Counted from the stretch's first letter, positions 8,455 to 16,495 are shown. The stretch: DNA of 18,243 nt from Trebouxia sp. TZW2008 (GCA_002118135.1 BDIU01000096.1:1-18243); one strand, 5' to 3'. The notes: generated by a model not told the origin, from the letters alone. Numbers and translations: made by a program.

Positions 8455-8497
8455 AAAACCTTTAACAGATGTTTGTTAAACATTTGTTAAAGGTTTT
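8455..8497 (-). terminator. 20-bp hairpin abutting the 23S 3' end
   Basis: Arms 8455-8474 and 8478-8497 pair over 20 positions with one mismatch (a G-T wobble on the plus strand) and a 3-nt loop. It directly follows the predicted 23S 3' terminus (about 8500). The position suggests a role in 3' processing or in stabilising the precursor, but this is inference. Confidence 0.5.
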
Positions 8498-8777
8498 GTA
8501 AGATCAAATTTAACCGGTCTATTAGTATATCTCAGCTCCAACCATTCGGGGCCTTACACCTGATACCTATCAAGCGGCTTCTCTTGCCACGACCTTAAGA
8601 GAGCAATCATCTTGAAATGGGCTTCCTACTTAGATGCTTTCAGCAGTTATCCGCTCCGCATTTGGCTACCCAGCGTTTCCCGTTGGAACAAGAACTGGTA
8701 GACTAGGGGTGGGTCCTTCCAGGTCCTCTCGTACTATGAAAGGCTCTTCTCAATGCTCTACCGCCTACACCGGATAT

Positions 8778-8813
<36 letters not shown>

Positions 8814-8888
8814 ACGTACCGCTTTCATGGGCGAACAGCCCAACCCTTGGGACGTACTACCGCCCCAGGTTGCGATGAGCCGACATCG

Positions 8889-9574
8889 CATAATGTTAAT
8901 TAAATTTGTGTGACTTTTTCAGGAGATTTGTATACCATAGTTTAGCTCATTGTAAAAGGAGAGAAAAAAGGAGAGAAGGGTCACCTAAAAGTATACCTAC
9001 TAAAACAAGGGAGACGACATTTATCTTATTGTAAAAGGATTGTGTCATATTTAGTTTTTGTCATATTTGTCACAAAATTAATGCAAAAAACCAAAAATAT
9101 GCAAATATAAGCTTATTAACAGCTCATAAGGATGTTGTTTTCTCCTATTGTTAAGAAGATTCAACAGGTTTTACCCTATTTGATTTCTTTTTCGTATACG
9201 AAGAAGAAAAAAGGGTACAAAGAAACATATTTTCACATTTGGATTTGCCTTTTAGTCGCCTAAAAGATCAGACTATATCATCATCCTCCTTTCCCAACAA
9301 AAGATACAAAAGATACAAAGTGTTTCCTTCCCTGATTCTATCTAATGAAGAAATAGATTCAGACTCTTTGTATCCCTTCAAAAGAGCAAAAAAGGATGTT
9401 TAGCGTGTAGTCGTTGAGGGGTTATACTGTTTACATTGCTGTAAAAGTAAACTTCCCTGCTGATGATCCGCACTTTGTTTAGTTTTACGAGCAATTCGTC
9501 AAAAAAGATACTCGGATTTCCCAGCATATAGCAAGATTTTCACAACCATGTTTCCAAACTTGGACCCCAATTTG
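8889..9574 (-). ncRNA. Group I intron in 23S, insertion site E. coli 2500
   Basis: The exons join as GGCACCT / CGATGTCGG, matching E. coli U2500-C2501. The 5' exon ends in U and the intron ends in G, as group I splicing requires. Minus-strand core elements are visible in order: P-like GACGAATTGCTCG (9488-9500), Q-like ATCATCAGCAGGGAAG (9452-9467), R-like CAACGACTACACGC (9403-9416) and S-like GATGATATAGTCTGATC (9266-9283). GACTA in R pairs with TAGTC in S to form P7. The intron is 686 nt and has no long ORF, so it lacks an intact homing endonuclease. The 3' third (8890-9265) is an AT-rich extension. It includes repeat-like words: CTCATTGTAAAAGG at 8946 and GTATCCCTT at 9370. Confidence 0.92.
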
Positions 9575-9582
9575 AGGTGCCA

Positions 9583-9615
<33 letters not shown>

Positions 9616-9704
9616 TCAGCCTGTTATCCCTAGAGTAACTTTTATCCGTTGAGCGACGGCCCTTCCACTCGGTACCGTCGGATCACTAAGGCCGGCTTTC
9701 GCCC

Positions 9705-9740
<36 letters not shown>

Positions 9741-10968
9741 ATGCCTTTACACTCTTTAGCTGATTTCCGTCCAGCCTGAGGGAACCTTTGCACATCTCCG
9801 TTACCTTTTAGGAGACGACCGCCCCAGTCAAACTGCCCACCTGAAACTGTCAAGCGTCCTGATTCAAGGATCGCCTTTAGAATTTTAGCTTTTATCGAGT
9901 GGTCTCTCACTGATGGCTCCAATTCCCCCGGAAAAGAACTCTCACCGCCTCCCACCTAGGCTGCGCAATAAAAGCTGAAATCCAATCCCAGGCTACAGTA
10001 AAGCTTCATAGGGTCTTTCTGTCCAGGTGTAGGTAGTCCGCATCTTCACAGACATGTCTATTTCACCGAGCCTCTCTCCGAGACAGCGCCCAGATCGTTA
10101 CACCTTTCGTGCACGTCAGAACTTACCTGACAAGGAATTTCGCTACCTTAGGACTGTCATAGTTACAGCCGCCGTTCACCGGGGCTTCGGTTGTAAGCTT
10201 CCCTATCCCGTAGGATAAGTAACAAACTTCTTTTACCTTCCGGCACTGGGCAGGCGTCAGCCCCCATACATTGTCTTACGACTTAGCGGAGACCTGTGTT
10301 TTTGGTAAACAGTCGCCTGGGCCTGGTCACTGCGGCCCTCTTCTTACAATAAATAATATATAATAATAAAGGGCGCCCCTTCTCCCGAAGTTACGGGGCC
10401 ATTTTGCCGAGTTCCTTAGAGAGAGTTATCTCGCGCCCCTTGGTATACTCTACCTACCTACCTGTGTCGGTTTCGGGTACGGGTAATCTTTTAGTATTGG
10501 AAGTTCGAGCTTTTCTAGGAAGTATGACAACGAGTTGAGTTTCATTTTGAGCCACACTCAATAGGTCTCATTGTAATATTGAACAAATAAGAACTGGTAA
10601 AAAAGAGTGTTTTCAGGGAATAAAACCGTGTTACGTCTCAGCTCAAGAAGAGTTTTTCTTCTATCTCTCATCACCTTGAACGTTTCCGCCAACATCCAAT
10701 ATTGACCAACTGTTCCCTTCTTCGTCCCTCGGTACCACTCAAAGATTAGTACAGGAATATTAACCTGTTTTCCATCGACTACGCCTTTCGGCCTGGCCTT
10801 AGGCCCCGACTAACCCCCCATGGACGAGCCTTGTGGAGGAAGCCTTAGGTTTTCGGGGCATTGGATTCTCACCAATGTTTTCGTTACTCAAGCCGACATT
10901 CTCACTTCCGCTTTGTCCACACCAACTTACGTTGGAGCTTCACCCTAGAGCGGAACGCTCCCCTACCG

Positions 10969-11268
10969 TAAGATCAAAAAAAGGTATATAAACTTGTTAT
11001 CTCTTTATCTCTTTTTTCAGAACCTTTCCTTTCAAAAAGATAGAGGTTGTAAATCTTTTTAAAAGCTGAAAGGAGGGAAGATGAAAGGAGGGAAGACAGT
11101 ATCCCTTTGAAGGGATACTGTCTTTTCGCTCTTTTAAATAAGAAACAATATTGTAAAGATTTACAACCCTTTCTCTCTTTTTTAATTAGTGGTCCTCGTA
11201 TGTATCCCTTCCCTTACAAGAAGATAAAAGAAGATAAATAGCTTTGTTATACCTTTTAATAAATATTA
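10969..11268 (-). other. ~300-nt expansion in 23S near E. coli 1170
   Basis: In other plastids only about ten nucleotides of hairpin loop separate CGGTAGGGGAGCG from the GCTGTGGG side. Here about 300 nt intervene between conserved CCCCTACCG (ending 10968) and CCCACAGCTTCGG (starting 11269). The insert can fold on itself. An outer 10-bp stem pairs AAAAGGTATA (10979) with TATACCTTTT (11248), a 13-bp stem pairs 11045-11057 with 11156-11168, and a 13-bp hairpin lies at 11095-11122. No group I core motifs were recognised, so it is probably an expansion segment or an excised intervening sequence rather than an intron. Confidence 0.8.
11095..11122 (-). repeat. Family 1 hairpin inside 23S expansion
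   Basis: Arms 11095-11107 (GACAGTATCCCTT) and 11110-11122 are perfect reverse complements with a 2-nt loop. Both arms contain the family 1 word GTATCCCTT/AAGGGATAC. A further GTATCCCTT lies at 11212 in the same expansion. Confidence 0.85.
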
Positions 11269-11897
11269 CCCACAGCTTCGGCAGACCGCTTAGTCCCGTT
11301 CATTTTCGGCGCAAGAACGCTCTACCAGTGAGCTATTACGCACTCTTTAAAGGATGGCTGCTGCTAGGCAAACCTTCTGGTTGTTTCAGCATTCCTACCT
11401 CCTTTGCCACTTAGCGGTCATTTTGGGGCCTTAGCTGGTGATCTGGGCTGTTTCCCTTTTGACGATGGAGCTTATCCCCCACCGTCTCACTGGTTAACGG
11501 AAAGCAATGCCTAGTATTCTTAGTTTGCTACGATTTGGTACCGCTCTCGCAGCCCGCACCGAAACAGTGCTTTACCCCTAGGCAGCCCGTCGTTAACCGC
11601 TGCGCCTCAACGCATTTCGGGGAGATCCAGCTAGCTCCGAGTTCGATTGGCATTTCACCCCTAACCACAACTCATCCGCCGATTTTTCAACATCGGTCGG
11701 TTCGGACCTTCACTTGGTTTTACCCAAGTTTCATCCTGGCCATGGTTAGATCACCCGGGTTCGGGTCCATAAGAAGTGACAAAACTTTTAAAAGTGTTTT
11801 GCCCTATTAAGACTCGCTTTCGCTTTGGCTTCGGGTTTTCCCTTAACCAAGCCACTTCTTATAAGTCGCCGGCTCATTCTTCAACAGGCACGCGGTC

Positions 11898-12141
11898 AAA
11901 TCTAGAAAGAAATCCAGTATTTGTTGTTCTTTTCAAAACGGGAAAACGCATATTACGCAGAAAGAACAAACAAGAAGTGCACTACCAAATCGTAGAATAA
12001 GGGATACTCAGCCTTTCTTGTTTATTCTCTGTTTCTCTTATATGAGCCTCCTTTCAAATAACAACAACCAAAACGCTTTATTTGTTTATACAAGCTTTTT
12101 TTTAGTTTTATAAAAAGAGATAAACCAAAATGATTCTTTTT
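11898..12141 (-). other. ~244-nt expansion of 23S helix 25
   Basis: Read on the minus strand, conserved GCAGTGGGAG is followed by AT-rich sequence until conserved GACCGCGTGCC. In E. coli these are separated only by a short hairpin (about positions 540-555). The insert lacks group I motifs and reading frames of interest. It contains the family 1 word AAGGGATAC at 11999-12007, within a 22-nt identity to 6686-6707. It is probably retained as an expansion segment or cut out to leave a gapped rRNA. Confidence 0.8.
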
Positions 12142-12400
12142 CTCCCACTGCTTGACAGCTTACGGTTTCATGTTCTATTTCACTCCCCTCCAGGGGTTCT
12201 TTTTCACCTTTCCCTCGCGGTACTATTTCACTATCGGTCATCCAAAAGTATTTAGCCTTACGAGGTGGTCCTCGTTGATTCACACGGGATTTCACGTGCC
12301 CCATGCTACTCGGGATGAGAATATCTTTTTTAGATACTATAAACTACCGGACTTTCACCGTCTATGGTGCAGGATTCAGCTGCTTCGTATAGATCAAACA

Positions 12401-12461
12401 ATGGTTGCTGTGCTCTTTGGGAAAAGATTAAAAAAGATTAAAAGGGAAGCACAGGCCAACC
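12401..12461 (-). repeat. Family 2-like hairpin within 23S domain I
   Basis: The arms ATGGTTGCTGTGCTCTTTGG (from 12401) and AAGGGAAGCACAGGCCAACC (12442-12461) pair through GGTTG...TGTGCT with AGCACA...CCAACC. The right arm matches the family 2 module AAGGGAAGCACATACCAACC at 18 of 20 positions. The left arm matches its ATGGTTGGTATGTGCTTTGG side with small indels. It lies in an expanded helix of domain I, around E. coli 290 (helix 18 region). Confidence 0.65.
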
Positions 12462-12840
12462 TTTTTTATATGTTTTATAAAAAGTATGTTTTCTTCCCAC
12501 AACACCGACATCCAATAGCCTACCACTATTAGTAACTATATAAAAACAGTTACTCGATGGCTATTGTATTGATGATCGGTTTAGGCTCGTCCCAGTTCGC
12601 TCGCCGCTACTACGGGAATCGCGTTTGCTTTCTTTTCCTCCGGCTACTAAGATGTTTCAATTCACCGAGTTATCTCTTTCCCTTCTATGAATTCAAAAGG
12701 AAGTACAAGAGGTTACCCTATTCGGGGATCTTCGAATCATTGCTTGTTTCCAGCTCCTCGAAGCGTTTCGTCGGTTTCCACGCCCTTCATCGTCTTTGGA
12801 TGCCTAGGTATTCACCATAAGCCTTTTTCTTTTTGATCTT

Positions 12841-13497
12841 TTTTTTTTTTTCTAATCTTTTTCTTTCTTCTATTTAGAAGGAGAAAAAACAGAAAGATAT
12901 ACCCATAAATATATAGAATAGAAAGATATATAGATGTTTTTTATGTTTTCTTTGAGAATTTTTGTAGGCTTTGTTTTTGTTCTCAACATTTCTACAATAT
13001 CTGTAAGTCTTAAGAAGTGTCAACCCAGCCCGCCTATCTTTAATTGTTGTTTTTCTCAATCAAATCTTGCTAGAAAGTTGTTTAAAACTGTACTACAATT
13101 GCCCTAAAACATAGTTAAATCAATAAAGGGAAGAGGTACACCTTGTTTTTAAACCCTTCGCACGACCACAAAAGAAGAAAGACGAAGTCTTTTTATCTTT
13201 TCCGAAGTCTTTTTCTTTTTCCGAAAGTAGTATCTTTTTTGAAGGGATCGTATCCCTTTATCCCTTATCGTGCAAAGGTTTTCACATAAAAAACCGTTTT
13301 TAAAAGAAAAAATCAACAGAGTATCCCTTCCCTTTATTGAAATGGTTCTTGGTTTTAAAAACATGTTTAAAAAAAAAAAAACATGAAGATTACAACTTAT
13401 ACCCCAAAACCACTAAGCTTCTTAAAGAAGACGAAAGTTCTTACCTTTAAAAAACCCATTTTGTTACATTTTAATGGTTCTTTATTGTTTTTTTTTT
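12841..13497. other. Upstream spacer of 23S, no gene
   Basis: AT-rich DNA with T and A runs lies between the 23S 5' end and the family 2 array. No trnA, trnI or 16S sequence is present. A TTGACA promoter-like motif lies at 13018-13023 (minus). Around 13180-13340 there are degenerate family 1 words (GAAGTCTTTTTATC, GGGATCGTATCCC, GTATCCCTTCCC). A run of A occurs at 13369-13381. Short open frames here have no protein-like character. Confidence 0.6.
12994..13023 (-). promoter_or_regulatory. Candidate bacterial-type promoter for 23S
   Basis: On the minus strand TTGACA (13023-13018) is followed after 18 nt by TATTGT (12999-12994). The -35 is perfect and the -10 keeps four of six consensus bases. 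Initiation near 12987 would give a leader of about 150 nt before the 23S 5' end. Because no 16S lies upstream, the 23S needs its own promoter, which makes this site plausible; it is not proven. Confidence 0.4.
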
Positions 13498-13502
13498 CAT
13501 GG

Positions 13503-13564
13503 TTGTCTACCCTACGGGTTAAAAGCGCAACAATTATTGCGCTCTTAACCCGTAGGGTAGACAA
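13503..13564. repeat. 28-bp hairpin at the head of the family 2 array
   Basis: Arms 13503-13530 and 13537-13564 are reverse complements with one mismatch and loop CAATTA. The arm carries TTGTCTACCCTACGGGTT and GCGCAA, so a plus-orientation and a minus-orientation family 2 half-unit meet head to head here. Confidence 0.88.
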
Positions 13565-13985
13565 TCATGGTTGCGCAAAGTGCAACAATTATTGCGCTTT
13601 TAACCCGTAGGGTAGGCAATCATGGTTGCGCAAAGCGCAACAATTATTGCGCTCTTAACCCGTAGGGTAGACAATCATGGTTGGTATGTGCTTTGGGAAG
13701 GAAAGGACAACGCGCAACAATTCTTGCGCTTTTAACCCGTAGGGTAAGCAATTTATGTTGGTATGTGCTCCCCTTCCCAAAGGACAACGCGCAACAATTC
13801 TTGCGCCTTTAACCCGTAGGGTAGGCAACCATGGTTGGTATGTGCTCCCCTTCCCAAAGGACAACGCGCAACAATTCTTGCGCCTTTAACCCGTAGGGTA
13901 GGCAACCATGGTTGGTATGTGCTTCCCTTCCCAAAGCATATAGCAACAATTCTTGCGCTTTGTCGTTGTAAGGTAAGCAATCATG
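13545..13985 (-). repeat. Family 2 tandem array (55-bp then 77-bp units)
   Basis: The anchor AACCCGTAGGGTA recurs at 13547, 13602, 13657, 13734, 13811 and 13888, giving periods of 55, 55, 77, 77 and 77 bp. A degenerate last unit ends near 13985. The 55-bp unit goes ATCATGGTTGCGCAAAG to the CAACAATTATTGCGC block. The 77-bp unit has instead GGTTGGTATGTGCT, TTGGGAAGG and GGACAACGC modules before the same block. Open frames in this array translate the repeat only. Units are contiguous, unlike CRISPR repeats with unique spacers. Confidence 0.92.
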
Positions 13986-14202
13986 TGTTTTTTTTTTGTA
14001 AAACAAGAAAAAACCTAGAAAGCTGCAAAGTTTGTTTGCTCTTTTTTTATTTTTTTTTCTTTTCAAGACGAAAAAGAAAGCAATAAAAACAAGGCAGAAA
14101 AACCCTACTAAAGGTTTTAGTACAAAAGAAAAAAAAGAGTAACCAAGAGTCCAATTTTTAGAAAGTTTTTGAGAATTTTTAAATAGACAACACCAAACTG
14201 TT
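13986..14202. other. Short AT-rich leader before ycf20
   Basis: T-rich and A-rich DNA with no gene. I see no clear Shine-Dalgarno sequence ahead of the ycf20 ATG (upstream bases are CAACACCAAACTGTT) and no strong promoter box. Confidence 0.5.
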
Positions 14203-14679
14203 ATGAAAAATCTTACTAGAATAGCTTTTTTTATAAGAAAATCCTGCTTTTATTTACAAAGGAAGAATTCTTTTTTTAAAGAAGTTTTTTCTTTTGCTCT
14301 CTTTACATTATTTTTTGGGTTTTTAATTGGAAATGTTTTTGGTACTTTTTTAAATACAATACGTTCCTTTATTCGCTGGGATGGTTTTATTGTTTTTATA
14401 ATACTATTTATTATGGAGTTTTATAATTGTTTTTTATACAACCGTTTTTTTAAAAAGATTCGTAGTATTCCTTGTAGTCCTTGTATTCCTCCCTTTGCAA
14501 GAAAAGTATTTCCTTGCTGTTGGTACAAAGCAAAAAAGCTTGCGCATCCTTTCTTTGTTTTCTTTCCTTACAAGCAAAACCTTTTTACCAACAACCAAAT
14601 GATTTGGAAAACTGTTAATTTATTAAAAATAGGGGTTTTATTTGGCTTTTTTATCGACGCTTTTAAAGTAGGAAGTTAA
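14203..14679 (+). CDS. ycf20: Ycf20 family membrane protein
   Basis: The 158-residue product ends with the Ycf20 signature LLKIGVLFGFFIDAFKVGS and carries the other conserved block, RWDGFIVFIILFIMEFYN (residues 58-75). The family is conserved in cyanobacteria and plastids. Its members are small thylakoid-type membrane proteins, and in green algae and plants it has been linked to photoprotection; the exact reaction is unknown. Hydrophobic segments lie at about 30-52, 60-80 and 139-154. The usual length is about 105-110 residues. The extra length comes from a Lys/Phe-rich N-terminal tail and an insertion at about 82-133 rich in Pro, Cys and Lys (SIPCSPCIPPFARKVFPCCW), between the second and last hydrophobic segments. 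The ATG at 14203 is the only sensible start. The gene stands alone, diverging from the 23S across a family 2 array, and is flanked on the other side by family 2 copies in inverse orientation. Confidence 0.9.
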   Translation: MKNLTRIAFFIRKSCFYLQRKNSFFKEVFSFALFTLFFGFLIGNVFGTFLNTIRSFIRWDGFIVFIILFIMEFYNCFLYNRFFKKIRSIPCSPCIPPFARKVFPCCWYKAKKLAHPFFVFFPYKQNLFTNNQMIWKTVNLLKIGVLFGFFIDAFKVGS

Positions 14680-14989
14680 TCAATACAATTCTTTTTAGTT
14701 TTAGAAATCGCACACTTTTACCCCATACCCCAAATGCTGTTATCTTTTTCATAAGCTTTATGCTGCTTATTTTTTGTTTTTACCCCTTACCCCAAAAGGA
14801 TACAGCTGTTTGTAGAAAGCAAAGAGTGTTTAGCTAAGCCAAGAAATAATGCTATATTTCTTGTTTTTTTTCTTTTTTTTATTTTCTTTTTCGCATTTTA
14901 GTTGTTTTTTAGTATATCTTTTTTCATAAATTCTTTTTTTTTTGTTTCATCTTTCTTTGGGGAAAGAAAAAAAAGAAAAAAAGACAAAG
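14680..14989. other. AT-rich spacer downstream of ycf20
   Basis: No gene was seen. The stretch holds scattered TACCCC words (near 14719 and 14781), a weak hairpin followed by T runs, and long A/T-only tracts up to the next family 2 repeat. Confidence 0.55.
14841..14872 (+). terminator. Weak hairpin plus T-run after ycf20
   Basis: AAGAAATA and TATTTCTT (14841-14848, 14855-14862) form an 8-bp AT-rich stem with a 6-nt loop, followed by GTTTTTTTTC. It lies 160 nt after the ycf20 stop. The stem is weak, and similar T-runs are everywhere, so the role is uncertain. Confidence 0.3.
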
Positions 14990-15165
14990 ATTGCCTACCC
15001 TACGGGTTAAAGGCGCAAGAATTGTTGCGCGTTGTCCTTTGGGAAAGGATGCACATACCAACCTGCCCTACGGGTTAAAGGCGCAAGAATTGTTGCGCGT
15101 TGTCCCTCCCTTCCCAAAAAACATCCGCAACCATGATTGTCTACCCTACGGGTTAAAAGCGCAAT
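14990..15165 (+). repeat. Family 2 repeats, plus orientation
   Basis: Two units and the start of a third run in the orientation of 8129-8255 (CCCTACGGGTTAAAGGCGCAA, then GAATTGTTGCGCGTTGTCC). Repeat anchors at about 14997, 15065 and 15143 are 68 and 78 bp apart. The middle module is variable: GGGAAAGGATGCACATACC in one copy and CCCAAAAAACATCCGCAACC in the next. The block faces the 13545-13985 array across ycf20. Confidence 0.9.
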
Positions 15166-15643
15166 AAAAGATAAAAAGACGAAAAGACCTTCCCCGAAAA
15201 AACAAAAAAACTTACCCCGAAAAGATACTACCCCGAATCTTTTCCCGGATACTACCCCTATACCCCGAATCTTTTCCCGGATACTACCCCGAAAGGGTAC
15301 TAGACTTTCCGAAGCTTTTACCGAAGCTTCTCGTATCCCGAAAAGATACGAGAAGCTCTTCGTATCCCTTCGTACTAGGCTTTCCCCGAATCTTTGACAG
15401 GCTTTCCCCGAAAGGACACCCCCCTAAGGGATAATCCCCCGAATCTTTTCCCGGATACTCCCCTAAGAGATAATCCCCCGAATCTTTTTCCGGATACTAC
15501 CCTATACCCCGAAGGCTATTTACCTTATACCCCCATACCCCGAAGGGATACGGTAAGTCTTTTTATCTTTTCTGTATCTTTTCGGAAAGTCGGGTTTACA
15601 ATGAGATGAGAGAAGCTTGTACGAAGGGATACGAAGAGCTTCT

Positions 15644-15765
15644 CGAAGGGATACGAAGAGCTTCTCGTATCTTTTCGGGATACGAAAAGCTTCTCGAAGG
15701 GATACGAAGAGCTTCTCCCGGTACCCGGAAGAGCTTCTCCCCTCCGGGGTATAGAGGTATAGGGG
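15644..15765. repeat. 122-bp segment shared with array A
   Basis: Same-orientation partner of 394-515 with three mismatches by eye. Near it the CGAAGGGATACGAAGAGCTT word repeats three times. Confidence 0.85.
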
Positions 15766-15790
15766 TAGTATCCCTTCGGGGTATAGGGGT

Positions 15791-15929
15791 AAAGTCTAGT
15801 ACCCCGAAAAGCTTCGGGTTATCCTTTCGGGGTAGTATCTTTTCGGGGTAAAGTCTAGTACCCCGAAAAGCTTCGGGTTATCCTTTCGGGGTAGTATCCC
15901 TTCGGGGTAAAGTCTAGTACCCCTTCGGG
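15791..15929. repeat. 59-bp tandem repeat, about 2.3 copies
   Basis: AAAGTCTAGTACCCC recurs at 15791, 15850 and 15909. The first two units are nearly identical (GAAAAGCTTCGGGTTATCC then TTTCGGGGTAGTATC). The third diverges after CTAGTACCCC. Confidence 0.88.
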
Positions 15930-16431
15930 GTATAGGGGTAGTATCCTTTAATATCATTGTAAAAAGGGATACGAGAGAGATTCGTACGTCTTTTTATCGG
16001 CTTTACAATGAGATGATTTTTTAAAGGGATACGAGACTCCTTTTCTCCCCGTATAGAGTACCCTTTAATCTCATTGTAAACCCGGATTCGTACGCTTTTT
16101 TATCTTTTACGGGAGAATCTTTTACCGAATATTTTCGTATCTCGTATCTTTTCGGATACGTACGTATTTTTATCGGGTTTACAATGAGATTAGAGAACCT
16201 TTTCGTATCCCTTGTAAGTAGTAAAAGAATCTTTTCAGGGAAAGCCATCTCGTCTTTTTATCGGGCCGGGCCTTTTCAGGGAAACAGTTTTCGGGATAAG
16301 GGTGCTAAAAAAAACTAAAAAAAAATAACAAAAAATAAAAGAAACCAAAAACAAAAGGTTTTCATTCTCTTGCGCATTCAACCTTTCCTTTTTCTTGTTT
16401 AAAAAAGGATTTTGTAAAAACAACCAACTAC

Positions 16432-16460
16432 TTGTTTTTTTAAAAAAGTTATGTTAAAAT
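16432..16460 (+). promoter_or_regulatory. Weak promoter-like motif
   Basis: TTGTTT and TAAAAT are separated by 17 nt, 36 bp upstream of the ATG at 16496. In DNA this AT-rich such matches arise easily. It is noted only because it stands ahead of the one sizeable ORF in the island. Confidence 0.2.
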
Positions 16461-16495
16461 GCCGTGTTTAATAATGTTCTTTTTTAATCTTTTAC

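Larger units (their letters stand above)
8500..12840 (-). rRNA. rrl: 23S ribosomal RNA (large subunit), intron-containing, expanded
   Basis: Read on the minus strand, the gene opens with a conserved GGCTTATGGTGAATACC start and closes with ATACTAATAGACCGGTT. The ends are set by pairing of GATCAAA near 12838 with TTTGATC near 8502, the terminal helix. Conserved landmarks include the sarcin-ricin loop (AGTACGAGAGGACC, near 8722-8735), the peptidyl transferase region around 8830-9600, and CCGTAACTTCGGGAGAAGG near 10390. A group I intron occupies 8889-9574, so the mature RNA would be about 3.65 kb, against about 2.9 kb in E. coli. The excess is mainly three expansions: helix 25 (11898-12141), near E. 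coli 1170 (10969-11268) and domain I (12401-12461). The domain III-IV region at 10490-10740 is also rather long, and a short AT-rich loop sits near 10345-10370. No 16S or tRNA lies upstream within 5.4 kb and no 5S was found downstream. The 5' domain contains a hairpin at 12520-12572, but I see no clear 3S/7S spacers. Confidence 0.97.
15180..16290. repeat. Repeat array C, family 1
   Basis: The array starts almost directly after the family 2 block. It opens with GAATCTTTTCCCGGATACTA units, several in tandem between 15230 and 15500. It then has the 122-bp segment shared with array A, a 59-bp tandem block, and from about 15950 a looser part where the TTTACAATGAGAT/ATCTCATTGTAAA module recurs in both orientations (15958, 16008, 16066, 16179). 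It fades out near 16290. Confidence 0.92.

Noticed and set aside
10345..10372. AT-only insertion in 23S as a possible second intron
   Set aside because: It is only about 28 nt and fits a lengthened hairpin loop; far too short for a group I or II intron.
12520..12572. Hairpin in the 23S 5' domain as a possible 7S/3S rRNA spacer as in Chlamydomonas
   Set aside because: The hairpin is short and fits a variable rRNA helix; nothing in the sequence shows a processing gap.
11535..12820. Several ORFs of 72-126 codons within the 23S gene
   Set aside because: They run in conserved rRNA sequence, mostly antisense to it, and are shadows of structural RNA conservation.
13545..13985. Regular repeats that could suggest a CRISPR array
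   Set aside because: The units are contiguous 55- or 77-bp tandem copies with no unique spacers and no cas genes; plastids do not carry CRISPR systems.
13655..14066. Overlapping minus-strand frames in the family 2 array
   Set aside because: All encode repeated translations of the same unit in different frames; no sign of a protein.
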